Assembly (NCBI GenBank): GCA_003427395.1
Contig: BFEA01000198.1
Coordinates: forward strand, 1,878,641 to 1,942,640
Direction: 5' to 3'
DNA length: 64,000 nt
Origin: Chara braunii
Lineage: Eukaryota > Streptophyta > Charophyceae > Charales > Characeae
Shown here: in pieces, positions 53,936 through 64,000 of the stretch
How the letters are laid out: each line of letters begins with the position of its first letter
How positions within the stretch are numbered: the stretch's first letter is position 1
Made by a program: the position numbers and the translations under genes
The notes under the pieces: generated by a model
Databases searched by the model: none
Told to the model about the DNA's origin: nothing
What the model saw: only the letters and a program-made list of their open reading frames with translations

Positions 53936-54257
53936 GGTCTTCATCACTGGTGACGTTATGTACACTGGTCTTTTGAGGTTAGAGTGAACCTGTTNTGAGA
54001 TTGTGGTTGTNGAAGGAATAGNCAAATAATAAAGGTTGAGTACGAGGCGCCAGTCTCNAGATAGAGAGGAGCGACCNTGGATACCGTGTTAGAGTAGGCC
54101 TGAAGGCTTGAACGTTGGCTTATCACTTCATTATATTGCTCTATGTTGATGGATTCTCAGCGCTATGCTGCTCGCTGATTGTATACGGCTACCCAGAACA
54201 TCTGACTGATCTCGTAACTTGGGTTTATATCGTTCACGCTTGTATTTCTTGAAAACT

Positions 54258-54325
54258 ATTATTATTATTATTATTATTTGTGCCATTATTATTGTTATTA
54301 TTATTATTATTATTTTATTTATTAT
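54258..54325 (+). repeat. (TTA)n microsatellite
   Basis: TTATTATTATT runs interrupted by GTGCCA. From 54330 to 54585 nothing recognisable. Confidence 0.85.
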
Positions 54326-54589
54326 CGCTTGATTATTTCTGTTATTGGTATCACTAGACATCATACAAGGCAGGAGATGAAAAGAAAAGTACGGGGCATT
54401 GGGGAGGAGGGAGACGCCATCACGTGTGATGATGCCCAACCCCTCCATCATCCTCCGTACTATCTTTGTTTGGTCCTCTCAGATGCCTGCCTCCTCGATC
54501 TAATTGTTCGGCAACATGATTCCCATTGATTTCAGCTTAACCTAAGGACTAACAATGGATTGCATAGATCACACATGATCAGTGGCAGG

Positions 54590-54650
54590 GCGATTGCGGG
54601 AGCTCTGCCGGAGTTCAGGTGGAACTCTGGAGGCAGGGAACCGTGAGGTA
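54590..54650 (+). other. Covarying hairpin family B, copy 2
   Basis: CGATTGCGGGAGCTCT, then stem CCGGAGTTC/GAACTCTGG (54608-54616 with 54622-54630, one G-U) and loop AGGTG, then AGGCAGGGAACC. Four stem positions differ from copy 1 with both partners changed. Confidence 0.75.
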
Positions 54651-54965
54651 CGCACACTCCAACTGAAATCCTAAGCCCTAANCCCTGAGTCTATAACTTT
54701 TAGATAGTTACCTATGACTATGTTAGTAAAGGGAGTATGTCGAGTCAGGGATTCTTCAGGGCTAAACCAGAGGGGCAAAAAGACAAATAGTAATGCTTGA
54801 ATAAGGGAGGAGAAGTATGATTTGTCTGGGGTATGTCTAATTGATGATTGGTGAATGCAGCGAAAACAAAAAGTGTTGAGTTGATTGTCTCGGTATGTGA
54901 ATGTTTCCTTTGAGATGTGATGGACAGGGAGAGGGTGTACTCCTAACAATATTCNCTCGCTTATG

Positions 54966-55075
54966 GGTCACACGAAACCTGCCTTATCAGTGACTGGTCG
55001 CATGATAAGAGTAGCAGGGTCTATGAAACCTGCCTTATCAACGACTAGCCAGTGATAAGAGTAGCGAGGCTCCTT
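54966..55075 (+). repeat. Two tandem hairpin units
   Basis: GAAACCTGCCTTATCA and TGATAAGAGTAGC occur in both units (from about 54973 and 55026), pairing CTTATCA with TGATAAG around 12-13 nt loops. In the first unit CCTGC also pairs with GCAGG. The N gap starts just after. Confidence 0.65.
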
Positions 55076-55103
55076 GAAAAAGGTCCTACCTTACCTCCGA
55101 TGG

Positions 55104-55948
55104 NNNNNNNNNNNNNNNNNNNNNNNNNNNNNNNNNNNNNNNNNNNNNNNNNNNNNNNNNNNNNNNNNNNNNNNNNNNNNNNNNNNNNNNNNNNNNNNNN
55201 NNNNNNNNNNNNNNNNNNNNNNNNNNNNNNNNNNNNNNNNNNNNNNNNNNNNNNNNNNNNNNNNNNNNNNNNNNNNNNNNNNNNNNNNNNNNNNNNNNNN
55301 NNNNNNNNNNNNNNNNNNNNNNNNNNNNNNNNNNNNNNNNNNNNNNNNNNNNNNNNNNNNNNNNNNNNNNNNNNNNNNNNNNNNNNNNNNNNNNNNNNNN
55401 NNNNNNNNNNNNNNNNNNNNNNNNNNNNNNNNNNNNNNNNNNNNNNNNNNNNNNNNNNNNNNNNNNNNNNNNNNNNNNNNNNNNNNNNNNNNNNNNNNNN
55501 NNNNNNNNNNNNNNNNNNNNNNNNNNNNNNNNNNNNNNNNNNNNNNNNNNNNNNNNNNNNNNNNNNNNNNNNNNNNNNNNNNNNNNNNNNNNNNNNNNNN
55601 NNNNNNNNNNNNNNNNNNNNNNNNNNNNNNNNNNNNNNNNNNNNNNNNNNNNNNNNNNNNNNNNNNNNNNNNNNNNNNNNNNNNNNNNNNNNNNNNNNNN
55701 NNNNNNNNNNNNNNNNNNNNNNNNNNNNNNNNNNNNNNNNNNNNNNNNNNNNNNNNNNNNNNNNNNNNNNNNNNNNNNNNNNNNNNNNNNNNNNNNNNNN
55801 NNNNNNNNNNNNNNNNNNNNNNNNNNNNNNNNNNNNNNNNNNNNNNNNNNNNNNNNNNNNNNNNNNNNNNNNNNNNNNNNNNNNNNNNNNNNNNNNNNNN
55901 NNNNNNNNNNNNNNNNNNNNNNNNNNNNNNNNNNNNNNNNNNNNNNNN
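55104..55948. other. Assembly gap (845 N)
   Basis: Undetermined sequence. Apparent frames across it are meaningless. The following 55.95-56.64 kb shows no gene and ends in (TA)n at about 56642-56673. Confidence 1.
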
Positions 55949-56638
55949 CATACCGTCGCTAACTTTTCTCCGCGATCTGCATCGTTCAGTCCTAACTAAT
56001 TATCTTTGATTCTACTGGAAGGGTAAAGTGAGATCTTGACTCAGAGAGGCCTATCACCCTTTGAACTTATGATTTGAACTCTATCACATGCTTCTAGGGC
56101 CCAAAGAGAGGACGCTGAGATTCGTTCGGACCATGTTGTGTCTACAGGTTCATCACTCTTAGAGAGGACTACGGAAGAAGTTCGTAAGAAACTGCAATTT
56201 TGTTATCTCTTGATAACAGGGCGGTAGAACTCCGACTCAACTTCCACCATGGCTTGATACCCACTCCTAAGACAAGACCTAAGAAGGAAACAAATAAATC
56301 TTCCCCCTGTCTCTATGCCTAAAATTGTCCAAGTCACACTCGGAGGTCTTTGAAAATGTGAAGGGTTGGGGTAAAAGGAATTAGGTTTTGGAAGGAATGT
56401 CGTCTTCAAGGTTTTGGGGCGTGAATGACTTGCTATGAATGGGTTAAAGGTTGACGCTTGTAGCGCATTCTGTGTCTGCATCTGTATGTGTGTATATGAT
56501 TTTCTTTCATCTGCACAGGTGTTGGACATTGTGCTGTCTTCTGGATTAAGGATCACTTGAGATAATTGGACAACGGGCACAACAATTGTGAAAGTGAGGT
56601 CCACCGCTCATTCAGCTACCCTTGATATTACATACATA

Positions 56639-56672
<34 letters not shown>

Positions 56673-56676
<4 letters not shown>

Positions 56677-57238
56677 AGTGAGATCGTGGCTGGTCGAGGC
56701 TCAGAAAGTCATTTGTCTAGGTTTCTGTTTGAGAGAAAGAGAGATTACAAAGTGCTCGACTCTGGTTTCTCATAAGATCAACAGAAAAAACATAGAGTCA
56801 TTATCATAGTTAGCTAAGCGTGGAAGACTGTCCGAGAAGTCGACCTGATTAGATAGTTGGTCTGGGGAGTTAGCACTCCAGTCTCGATATCCGGGCCAGT
56901 CCTAAGGCGTTCTTCCGCGGGTATGCCTATGCTACGGCGATCGAGAAAACGCCCTCGGCTGACCTACCTCCGCAATTGCATGTAAAAGCCTTCGCATGTG
57001 GGTCAGTAACTCAGCAGGGATACGCCCACCTAAGGGATGGTGACAGCTCCCGCAGGTGGAGGTAATGTTGTACCTCGCGGGACCCTAACCTGTCGTAAGG
57101 AGTCGCGAGAGGTATAACACGCGCACACGGTCGGAGTTGGTATTTCATAAAGTGACCAAGAGACTCTTGCGTGACACGACCGTGAGGTCCGACACAAAAA
57201 CTACTTTGCGTCTAGGTGTGGGACCGCCGCGCGCGACA
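56673..57238 (+). repeat. LTR A of the tandem gag element
   Basis: Starts near TGTGAGTGAGATCGTGG after (TA)n and ends in GCGCGACA, two bases before a primer-binding site. It matches 59442-60007 along its whole length with scattered substitutions. Contains GGGATACGCCCACC and GGTGACAGCTCCCGC, shared with the older copy at 38.2 kb. Confidence 0.8.
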
Positions 57239-57240
57239 GG

Positions 57241-57258
57241 TGGCGCCGTTGCCGGGGA
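57241..57258 (+). promoter_or_regulatory. Primer-binding site, tRNA-Asp type (A)
   Basis: TGGCGCCGTTGCCGGGGA is the form complementary to the 3-prime end of plant tRNA-Asp, known as the minus-strand primer site of many plant Ty3/Gypsy elements. It lies two bases after the LTR end. Confidence 0.85.
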
Positions 57259-58631
57259 TCTCGCTTCCTCGCGGAGGTCCTCAGTGAACGAACTCGGGTT
57301 TGGTAAGTCGATGATCTGGGCAAAACGACAACTCCAATCTACTTACAGGGATATAGTTTGACCAAGGATTCTGAGTGGGGAGTACACAAGGGTGGTCATA
57401 GCGTATAAACCACTTGATGGACTATAGGACATAATAGGTACTATAAGCGAATAGGTGGTACGAGTAAGGCGACAACTTGTGAGAAGGGTCGCCCTAGAGA
57501 CTGAAAGGAGAAGTATTCCATTGGTAGTAACCTGAGGTTATCTAGAATTCTTAAAGACCAAGGGTATTGGGTCGGATAACCTTGAAGGCACTATTGTCTA
57601 ACTATTGTCCTCGCAGTAGTATGTCACCAAAAATCGTGGGACTGGTACATGAATGGGAAGAGGCGGAAGGTAAGGGAAGGCCACTGAGAGGCTTATAGAT
57701 TTGACCAAAGAATGAGAGGATTGGAGAAAGGAAGATGAAGGGTTAGAGGAGAAGGAAGAAATTAGATTTTTGTTAGGGTTGTACTTGCAAACAAAATTTA
57801 CGAATGGAGGTCTGTTCAGTCAGAAGTCTGGCAGATCCACAAAAGAGGACGAACAAAACGGATAAAAGAACTTATTATGACAGCGGTAGTGTCTTGCAAA
57901 GAGAGACACATAATCCTAAGTGTAGTCAGTAAGGCAGTGAAGAAGTAGGTGTCAAACCATCTTGTTTATTTTCAACTTGGTGATTATATTCAGGCACGAG
58001 GGTAGTTGCTTAAAGCTCATCCACTCTGGACAATCTACTTGAATATACCCAGTTGAATCTAAGCGTTTAAATCCATTCTCTTGAGGCCATTCATTTGAGG
58101 TTATTCATTTAAAAATTATTCATTCACGACAGTCTACTTTATGAATTTTATTCATGGTTAATTGCTTGAGTTGTCCATCGGAGTTTATTTATTATAAACT
58201 GCGCACTTAAATTCATCCGTCTGAGCTAATCGAATTTCGNGCTGCTAAAACTATTTACATACTCAACTATTATAATTAATGCATTACTATCGCAATGTAC
58301 TACTATGACCTACTTTTGAATGGTCTTAGGCGTTGGAAATTAGCAATGGTAATAAGATATGGAGTCAGTATCCATTGTTATAGAAGTTAGAAATACATAG
58401 CAGTTTGTGTTCCTTCCTCCAATCTATGACTGGCGACTTATGGTCCTATTCAAGTGACTTTTCATACATCGGTTTGTGCTATTTGCACCTTTAAGGTCAG
58501 TGCAGGGGATAATTGCTCTATCAAATTGATGTCTTAACTTTATGGCCTAATGTCCTTTTGGACTTTGTTAAGGTGGTGAAAGAAGAGTTTATTGGACATC
58601 ATCTTCGACTTACGGTCCGACGCTTCGTCGC
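57259..58631 (+). other. Untranslated leader A between primer site and gag
   Basis: About 1.37 kb without substantial frames, repeated at 60028-61691. Long leaders are seen in some plant elements. Single N at 58240. Confidence 0.6.
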
Positions 58632-59265
58632 TTGCTGTATTTCTACATCATAGCGGCGACGACCATGGCTGAAGATGGTGGTTTGACTAAAGTCCTTCTT
58701 TGGAGAAACTCATCTCTCTTTAAAGTGTTGACACGCGAGTCTGTACACGAGTTGATGCCGCCAGACCTTAGAACTCTACTGTTTCAAGGGAGAAATCTCG
58801 CTAACTTTTTGCGCGATTACCACAACCTCAGCCTAATGAGGGAGTGGGATGAGAGGGCGACGTTGGCTATGCTCCCTTTGTTCGTATGTGAGGAGTTGAG
58901 CGATGAATTATACGATTTCATGCTGAGATCGCGAACTTGGTGTGAATTCGAGAGTTCGTTAAGCTTGAGGTTTCCCGAAAACGAAATCGACAGTCAGCAT
59001 TGTGAAAACCCGAAGCGAATGATCGGTGGTACGTCAGCACAAGGAGAAATAGATAGTATACGGAAGCAGGTGAGAGAATTGGAAGAGAGAATGACGCAAC
59101 TAGAGAGGGATAGAAAAGGCAAGCGAAAGGTCCCAGAGAAAATGTCGGATGGGCTAGCTAGTGGGAGTGGAGAGAAAGCGAATGATGATAATCAAGGTTC
59201 TCTCCTGCCTGCGAAAGCTGAGAAGAAGCGATGTGATGACCAAGAAAGAGAAAAAGGCAAAAATG
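58632..59265 (+). pseudogene. Gag of LTR element, copy A (truncated at an N)
   Basis: Starts MLYFYIIAATTMAEDGG; the internal Met12 may be the real start. LLFQGRNLANFLRDYHNLSL and SRTWCEFESSLSLRFPENE have the feel of a Ty3 Gag capsid domain. EQV-type coiled coil QVRELEERMTQLERDRKGKR follows, then a Lys/Glu-rich end. It is cut by an N at 59266, after which the sequence jumps to the element's 3-prime end. No zinc knuckle or pol remains. Confidence 0.75.
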
Positions 59266-59266
59266 N

Positions 59267-59420
59267 AGAATCCCCTCACTGATTACACTGTAAATGATAA
59301 TCTACCTTAACCAAAATCAAAGTAGACTATCACTCACCCACACCAGATGGAAAACTCTACAGATTGTCGGTTCACACCCCATCACAAGCCAGCAAAACAT
59401 CCACGAAACAAAAAAAGGTC
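59267..59420 (+). repeat. 3-prime internal end and purine tract before LTR B
   Basis: AGAATCCCCTCACTGATTAC to ACGAAACAAAAAAAGGTC, matching 31575-31735. The purine-rich end is a plausible polypurine tract next to the LTR start TGTCACAG. Confidence 0.6.
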
Positions 59421-60007
59421 TGTCACAGATATATATATATCTGTGAGTGAGATCGTGGCTGGTCGAGGCTCAGAAAGTCATTTGTCTACGTTTCTGTTCG
59501 AGAGAAAGAGGGATTACAAAGTGTTCGACTCTGGCTTCTCATAAGATCAACAGAAGAAACATAGAGTCATTGTCATAGTTAGCTAAGCGTGGAAGGCTGT
59601 CCGAGAAGTCGACCTGATTAGATAGTCGGTCCGGGGAGTTAGCACTCCGGTCTCGATATCCGGGCCAGTCTTAAGGCGTTCTACCGCGCGTATGCCTATG
59701 CTACGGCGATCGAGAAAACGCCCTCGGCTGACCTACCTCCGCAATTGCATGTAAAAGTCTTCGCATGTGGGTCAGTAACTCAGCAGGGATACGCCCACCG
59801 AAGAGATGGTGACAGCTCCCGCAGGTGGAGGTAATGTTGTACCTCGCGGGACCCTAACCTGTCGTAGGGAGTTGCGAGAGGTATAACACGCGCGCACGGT
59901 CGGAGTTGGTATTTCGTAAAGTAACCAAGAGATTTCTGCGTGACACGACCGTGAGGTCCGACACAAAAACTACTTTGCGTCTGGGTGTGGGACCGCCGCG
60001 CGCGACA
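59421..60007 (+). repeat. LTR B of the tandem gag element
   Basis: Begins TGTCACAG and ends GCGACA. The start carries a 22-bp perfect palindrome (59424-59445), CACAG and CTGTG arms around (AT)6. It is about 2.77 kb downstream of LTR A and matches it closely by eye. Confidence 0.8.
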
Positions 60008-60009
60008 GG

Positions 60010-60027
60010 TGGCGCCGTTGCCGGGGA
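60010..60027 (+). promoter_or_regulatory. Primer-binding site, tRNA-Asp type (B)
   Basis: Same 18-mer TGGCGCCGTTGCCGGGGA, again two bases past the LTR end. Confidence 0.85.
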
Positions 60028-61691
60028 TCTCGCTTCCTAGCCGAGGTCCTCAGTGAACGAACTCGGGTTTGGTAAGTCGATGATCTAGGCAAAACGACAC
60101 CTCCAATCTACTTACAGGGATATAGTTTGACCAAGGATTCTGAGTGGGGAGTACACAAGGGTGGTCATAGCGTATAAACCACTAGATGGACTATAGGACA
60201 TAATAGGTACTATAAGCGAATAGGTGGTACGAGTAAGGCGACAACTTGTGAGAAGGATCGCCCTAGAGATTGAAAGGAGAAGTATTCCATTGATAGTAAC
60301 CTTAGGTTTTCTCGAATTCTTAAAGACCAAGGGTATTGGGTCGGATAACCTTGAAGGCACTATTGTCTAACTATTGTCCTCGCAGTAGTATGGCACCAAA
60401 GACCGTGGGACTGATACAGGAATGGGAAGAGGCGGAAGGTAAGGGAAGACCGCTGAGAGGCCTATAGATTTGACCAAAGAATGAGAGGATTGGAGAAAGG
60501 AAGATGAAGGGTTAGAGGAGAAGGAAGAAATTAGATTTTTGTTAAGGTTGTACTTGCAAGCGAAGTTCACGAATGGAGGTCTGTTCAGTCAGAAGTCTGG
60601 CAGATCCACAAAAGAGGACGAATATAACGGATAGAACAACTTATTATGACGGCGGTAGTGTCTTGCAAAGAGAGGCACATAATCCTAAGTGTAGTCAGTA
60701 AGGCAGTGAGGAAGTAGGTGTCAAACCATCTTGTTTATTTTCAACTTGGTGATTATATTCAGGCACGAGGGTGGTTGCTTAAAGCTCATCCACTCTGGAC
60801 CATCTACTTGAATATACCTAGTTGAATCTAATCGCTTAAATCCATTCTCTTGAGGCCATTCATTTGAGGTTATTCATTTAAAAATTATTCATTCATGACA
60901 GTCTACTTTATGCATTTTATTCATGGTTAATTGCTTGAGTTGTCCATCGGAGTTTATTTATTATAAACTGCGCACTTAAATTCATCCGTCTGAGCTAATC
61001 GAATTTCGNGCTGCTAAAACTATTTACATACTCAACTATTATAATTAATGCATTACTATCGCAATGTACTACTATGACCTACTTTTGAATGGTCTTAGGC
61101 GTTGAAAATTAGCAATGGTAATAAGATATGGAGTCAGTATCCATTGTTATAGAAGTTAGAAATACATAGCAGTTTGTGTTCCCCTCAGCGCCGTTGTACC
61201 CAAGTTTCTTGTGGGGGAGTATTTCGAAGGACGGGAGAAAATAAAGGCGGCAGCGGAGGCCGGTTTGGTAAGTACGAGAATGAGAACACAAACATTATAG
61301 AAGCGAGGTAGTTACGGTCCGTATCTAGAAATGAGATTCGTACTCCTCAATAAAAAACTTCAAAGCACGAGTTACATTGTTAGCGCCTACACTGATTCCC
61401 ACGATCCAGACGAGAGGTTTGAACACTGGGATGAACTCCGAATGGAGGTATGGAGGCAGATGAATGTTATTACTTCCTCCAATCTATGACTAGCGACTTA
61501 TGGTCCTATTTAAGTGACTTTTCATACATCGGTTTGTGCTATTTGCACCTTTAAGGTCAGTGCACGGGATAATTGCTCTATCAAATTGATGTCTTAAGTT
61601 TATGCCCTAATGTCCTTTTGAACTTTGTTAAGGTGGGAAAAGAAGAGTTTGTTGGACATCATCTTCGATTTATGGTCCGACGCTTCGTCGC
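60028..61691 (+). other. Untranslated leader B, with 291-bp extra segment
   Basis: Matches leader A except for 61183-61473, which is absent from copy A. That segment has a near-open frame (KFLVGEYFEGREKIKAAAEA, later SAYTDSHDPDERFEHWDEL) with one stop. Confidence 0.7.
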
Positions 61692-62441
61692 TTGCTGTAT
61701 TTGTACATGATAGCGGCGACGACCATGGCTAAAGATGGTGGTTTGACTAAAGTCCTTCTTTGGAGAAGCTCGTCTCTCGCTAAAGTGCTGACACGCAAGT
61801 CTGTACACGAGTCGATGCCCCCAGACCTTAGAACTTTACTGTTTCAAGGGAAAAATCTCGCTAACTTTTTGCGCGATTACCACAACCTCAGCCTGATGAG
61901 GGAGTGGGATGAGAGAGTGACGTTGGCTATGCTCCCTTTGTTCGTATGTGATGAGTTGAGCGAGGAGTTATACGATTTCATGTTGAGATCGCGAACTTGG
62001 AGTGAATTCGAGAGTTCGTTAAGCTTGAGGTTTCCCGAAAACGAAATCGACAGTCAACATTGTGAAAACCCGGAGCGAATGATCGGTGGTACGTCAACAC
62101 AAGGGGAAATAGATAGTATACGGAAGCAGGTGAGAGAATTGGAAGAGAGAATGACGCAACTAGAGAGGGATAGAAAAGGCAAACGAAAGGTCCCAGAGAA
62201 AATGTCGGATGGGCTAGCTAGTGGGAGTGAAGAGAAAGCGAATGATGATAATCAAGGTTCTCTCCTGCCTGCGAAAGCTGAGAAGAAGCGATGTGATGAC
62301 CAAGAAAGAGAAAAAGGCAAAAATGNAGAGAAAGCGAATGATGATAATCAAGGTTCTCTCCTGCCTGCGAAAGCTGAGAAGAAGCGATGTGATGACCAAG
62401 AAAGAGAAAAAGGCAAAAATGTGATTAAGATAGAAGAATAA
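61692..62441 (+). pseudogene. Gag of LTR element, copy B
   Basis: Same protein as copy A with scattered replacements (AKDGGLTKVLLWRSS near the start). A 95-bp segment is duplicated exactly around an N (62231-62325 and 62327-62421), which doubles KANDDNQGSLLPAKAEKK; this is probably an assembly overlap. It ends VIKIEE, TAA. Confidence 0.75.
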
Positions 62442-62454
62442 CTTAAACCTCCTA

Positions 62455-62909
62455 AGTTGACAAAGGCCCANAGGAAGGNAAGAAAACGANCTCAAAAGAT
62501 TCGTGACCGTGGTGAAGGTTAAGTTTNGGGAAGAGGTCAAGGCAATGGTGGACGAGGAAGNGGTGGTCGTGACAATAAGGGTCATGAAGGTAACAATAGA
62601 GGAAGTGATAGCAAAGNCAATAAGAGAGGTGGCAATAAAAATTAGAACACCATCAAGATCCAAAGTGGTTAAGAAATTGGTCCAGGATCTGGGAAAGGAA
62701 AGGTGNATTTGAAGAGTCCGGTATGCAGGTATTGTGCCCAAGAAGGGCACATAATGAGGTTTNGCCATGTNAGGAAGGCTGATGAAGCGAATGGTCTAAT
62801 AANCACCAATATTGAAGGAGGTGTTTATGACAGATTTAGGAACCCCATTGACCCAAACATACCTGGAGGAACGAGACANGNAGCCTTGCGACGAGAGTAC
62901 GANTGGTAG
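62455..62909 (+). pseudogene. Gag nucleocapsid remnant: RGG stretch and zinc knuckle
   Basis: In one frame, Gly/Arg-rich GRGQGNGGRG and KRGGNKN; in another, VCRYCAQEGHIMRF followed by codon NGC, giving C-x2-C-x4-H-x4-C if N is T. YDRFRNPIDPNIPGGTR follows. Many Ns and frame changes; only decayed sequence continues to about 63.1 kb. Confidence 0.65.
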
Positions 62910-64000
62910 ACAGGAACAANAGACCTGTATTANTGACAAAAAATTGCAAGGTCATTTGATAATAAGGACACTTNATGGATGATTGTAAGGTACTAGCAAG
63001 GTACATTNAGTTGGGAATGACNAANTATCATGTACACGNGAGATTGGTGACCATCACTGGACANATAATCCGAGGGTNGCAGAGNGGAGCTCGATAGGAT
63101 ATTGGGATTGGTCATCACTTTCCTAGATTAAAGACAAGTGGGTGTATGAACTTCTAGATAAATTAAGGTGTTTGTTGGGTAAGAGAGAACATGGATAAGT
63201 AGCGTGCAGTCTGAAAAGAGGACAAGTTTTTTCTCCTTGAGAGTTTTGATAGGATAAAGGTTTAGAGTNGATGATAGTATANGAAAATACATGNATATTT
63301 TGAGGATAAACATGAGGANGAGAGGGGTGAGTCGGAAGTCTGACGCATTATAACGTACTTTATATTTATATATGTATCCAAAGGGGATGAGCTGATGAGC
63401 ACAAACACTTTCACATTGCGAGTGAATCCTTGTCTATGGGTTGAGTCTTTTGTGAGTNAGTATCTCCCTTTGTCTATCACTATTGGACTCATCTGAGGCC
63501 TAGAGATGGTGGTAGAGGAACGGGCGGATCAGTGCTTTTTGTGAAAGTCTGTGAAAGGTTGTATGACCAAGATATTGGAAGGATTGATTATGTTTGAAAA
63601 AACCATGCCACGACATGGACAAACTCTTTTCAATGAGTGAAAACCTTTTGCAATCATTTTTCCTTTGAATGAGATGTTTGTTTTGGTGGTTTCAGACAAG
63701 CAAAGACTCAACAAATATTTATTTAAAATAATAATAATAATAATATATATATAATTTTTTTTTTTATATAATACAAATGACCCCGAGGTGCATGCCTCAC
63801 CGAGCTATGATCAAAGACTTGTAGGGCACAACCCTAAGTGACAGCCTTACGAATGCTCAATTTATTATCTCATTTATTTGGTTTATTTAAAAAGCATCGT
63901 TCATCCACCCCAAGGGTTAACCTGAGGGCATAAATTACCAAGCCTATAGTGAAAAATTGGCATCGTTGGGACGTAACTCCCGGCGTTGGCTGCTGACCAA
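62910..64000. other. Decayed retroelement tail and unassigned AT-rich DNA
   Basis: No domain is recognisable. Several Ns to 63458. A run of AAT, TA and T simple repeat lies at 63728-63768. The last 230 bp contain no gene. Confidence 0.4.

Noticed and set aside
55052-56009. Frames of about 300 codons across 55.1-55.9 kb
   Set aside because: Almost entirely N; no sequence information.

Overview
The window looks like repeat-dense, non-model eukaryotic DNA from the green plant lineage. It holds one convincing host gene, an intronless chloroplast-type glutamate-cysteine ligase (GSH1), whose cysteine pattern is plant-like. The rest is mostly decayed transposable elements, microsatellites and minisatellites, with no operons or bacterial features. 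A streptophyte alga or early-diverging land plant would fit, but the species is inferred and not proven. Single Ns, two N gaps (25827-25885 and 55104-55948) and an unremoved Nextera mate-pair junction adapter at 3606-3643 show that this is a short-read scaffold. Several local duplications are therefore probably assembly artefacts. LAYOUT. 1-5 kb: CT/GA-rich low complexity, a small inverted-repeat element (1537-1919), 67-bp and other tandem repeats, and the adapter junction. 5.1-7.0 kb: GSH1 on the minus strand. 7.7-19.9 kb: a 111-bp sequence and its inverted mate bracket a decayed plant LINE (8.3-15.4 kb) and triplet repeats. 20-24 kb: a second LINE, split into an inverted, internally deleted piece and a direct piece, with tRNA-derived SINE-like heads. 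24.5-31.6 kb: (TA)n tracts hosting short elements that carry a hammerhead-ribozyme-like core, nested inverted-repeat DNA elements beginning CAGGGT, and a CT/CA-interrupted repeat array. 30.5-34.5 kb: a Ty3 integrase scrap, LTR-like remnants and no recognisable genes. 34.7-37.9 kb: a region unusually rich in perfect hairpins, including an array of seven stem-loops that share a roughly 20-nt loop while their stems differ and stay complementary. 41.2-47.5 kb: a minus-strand Ty3/Gypsy element (gag, protease, reverse transcriptase, RNase H, integrase, chromodomain) broken by stops, a deletion and a frameshift. 48-54 kb: minisatellites, including an array of GGTCAA motifs and a CACAGTGAC-type array. 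56.6-63 kb: a tandem LTR-leader-gag / LTR-leader-gag arrangement with tRNA-Asp-type primer-binding sites. HOW IT FITS TOGETHER. Only GSH1 is likely to serve the host, making gamma-glutamylcysteine for glutathione in plastids. Everything else reads as layered mobile-element history. The most promising undescribed structures are the covarying hairpin array at 35.0-35.8 kb, a second covarying hairpin pair at 34.7 and 54.6 kb, and the (TA)n-associated hammerhead mini-elements at 24.6 and 31.5 kb. All calls were made by eye; no alignment, folding or database search was run.
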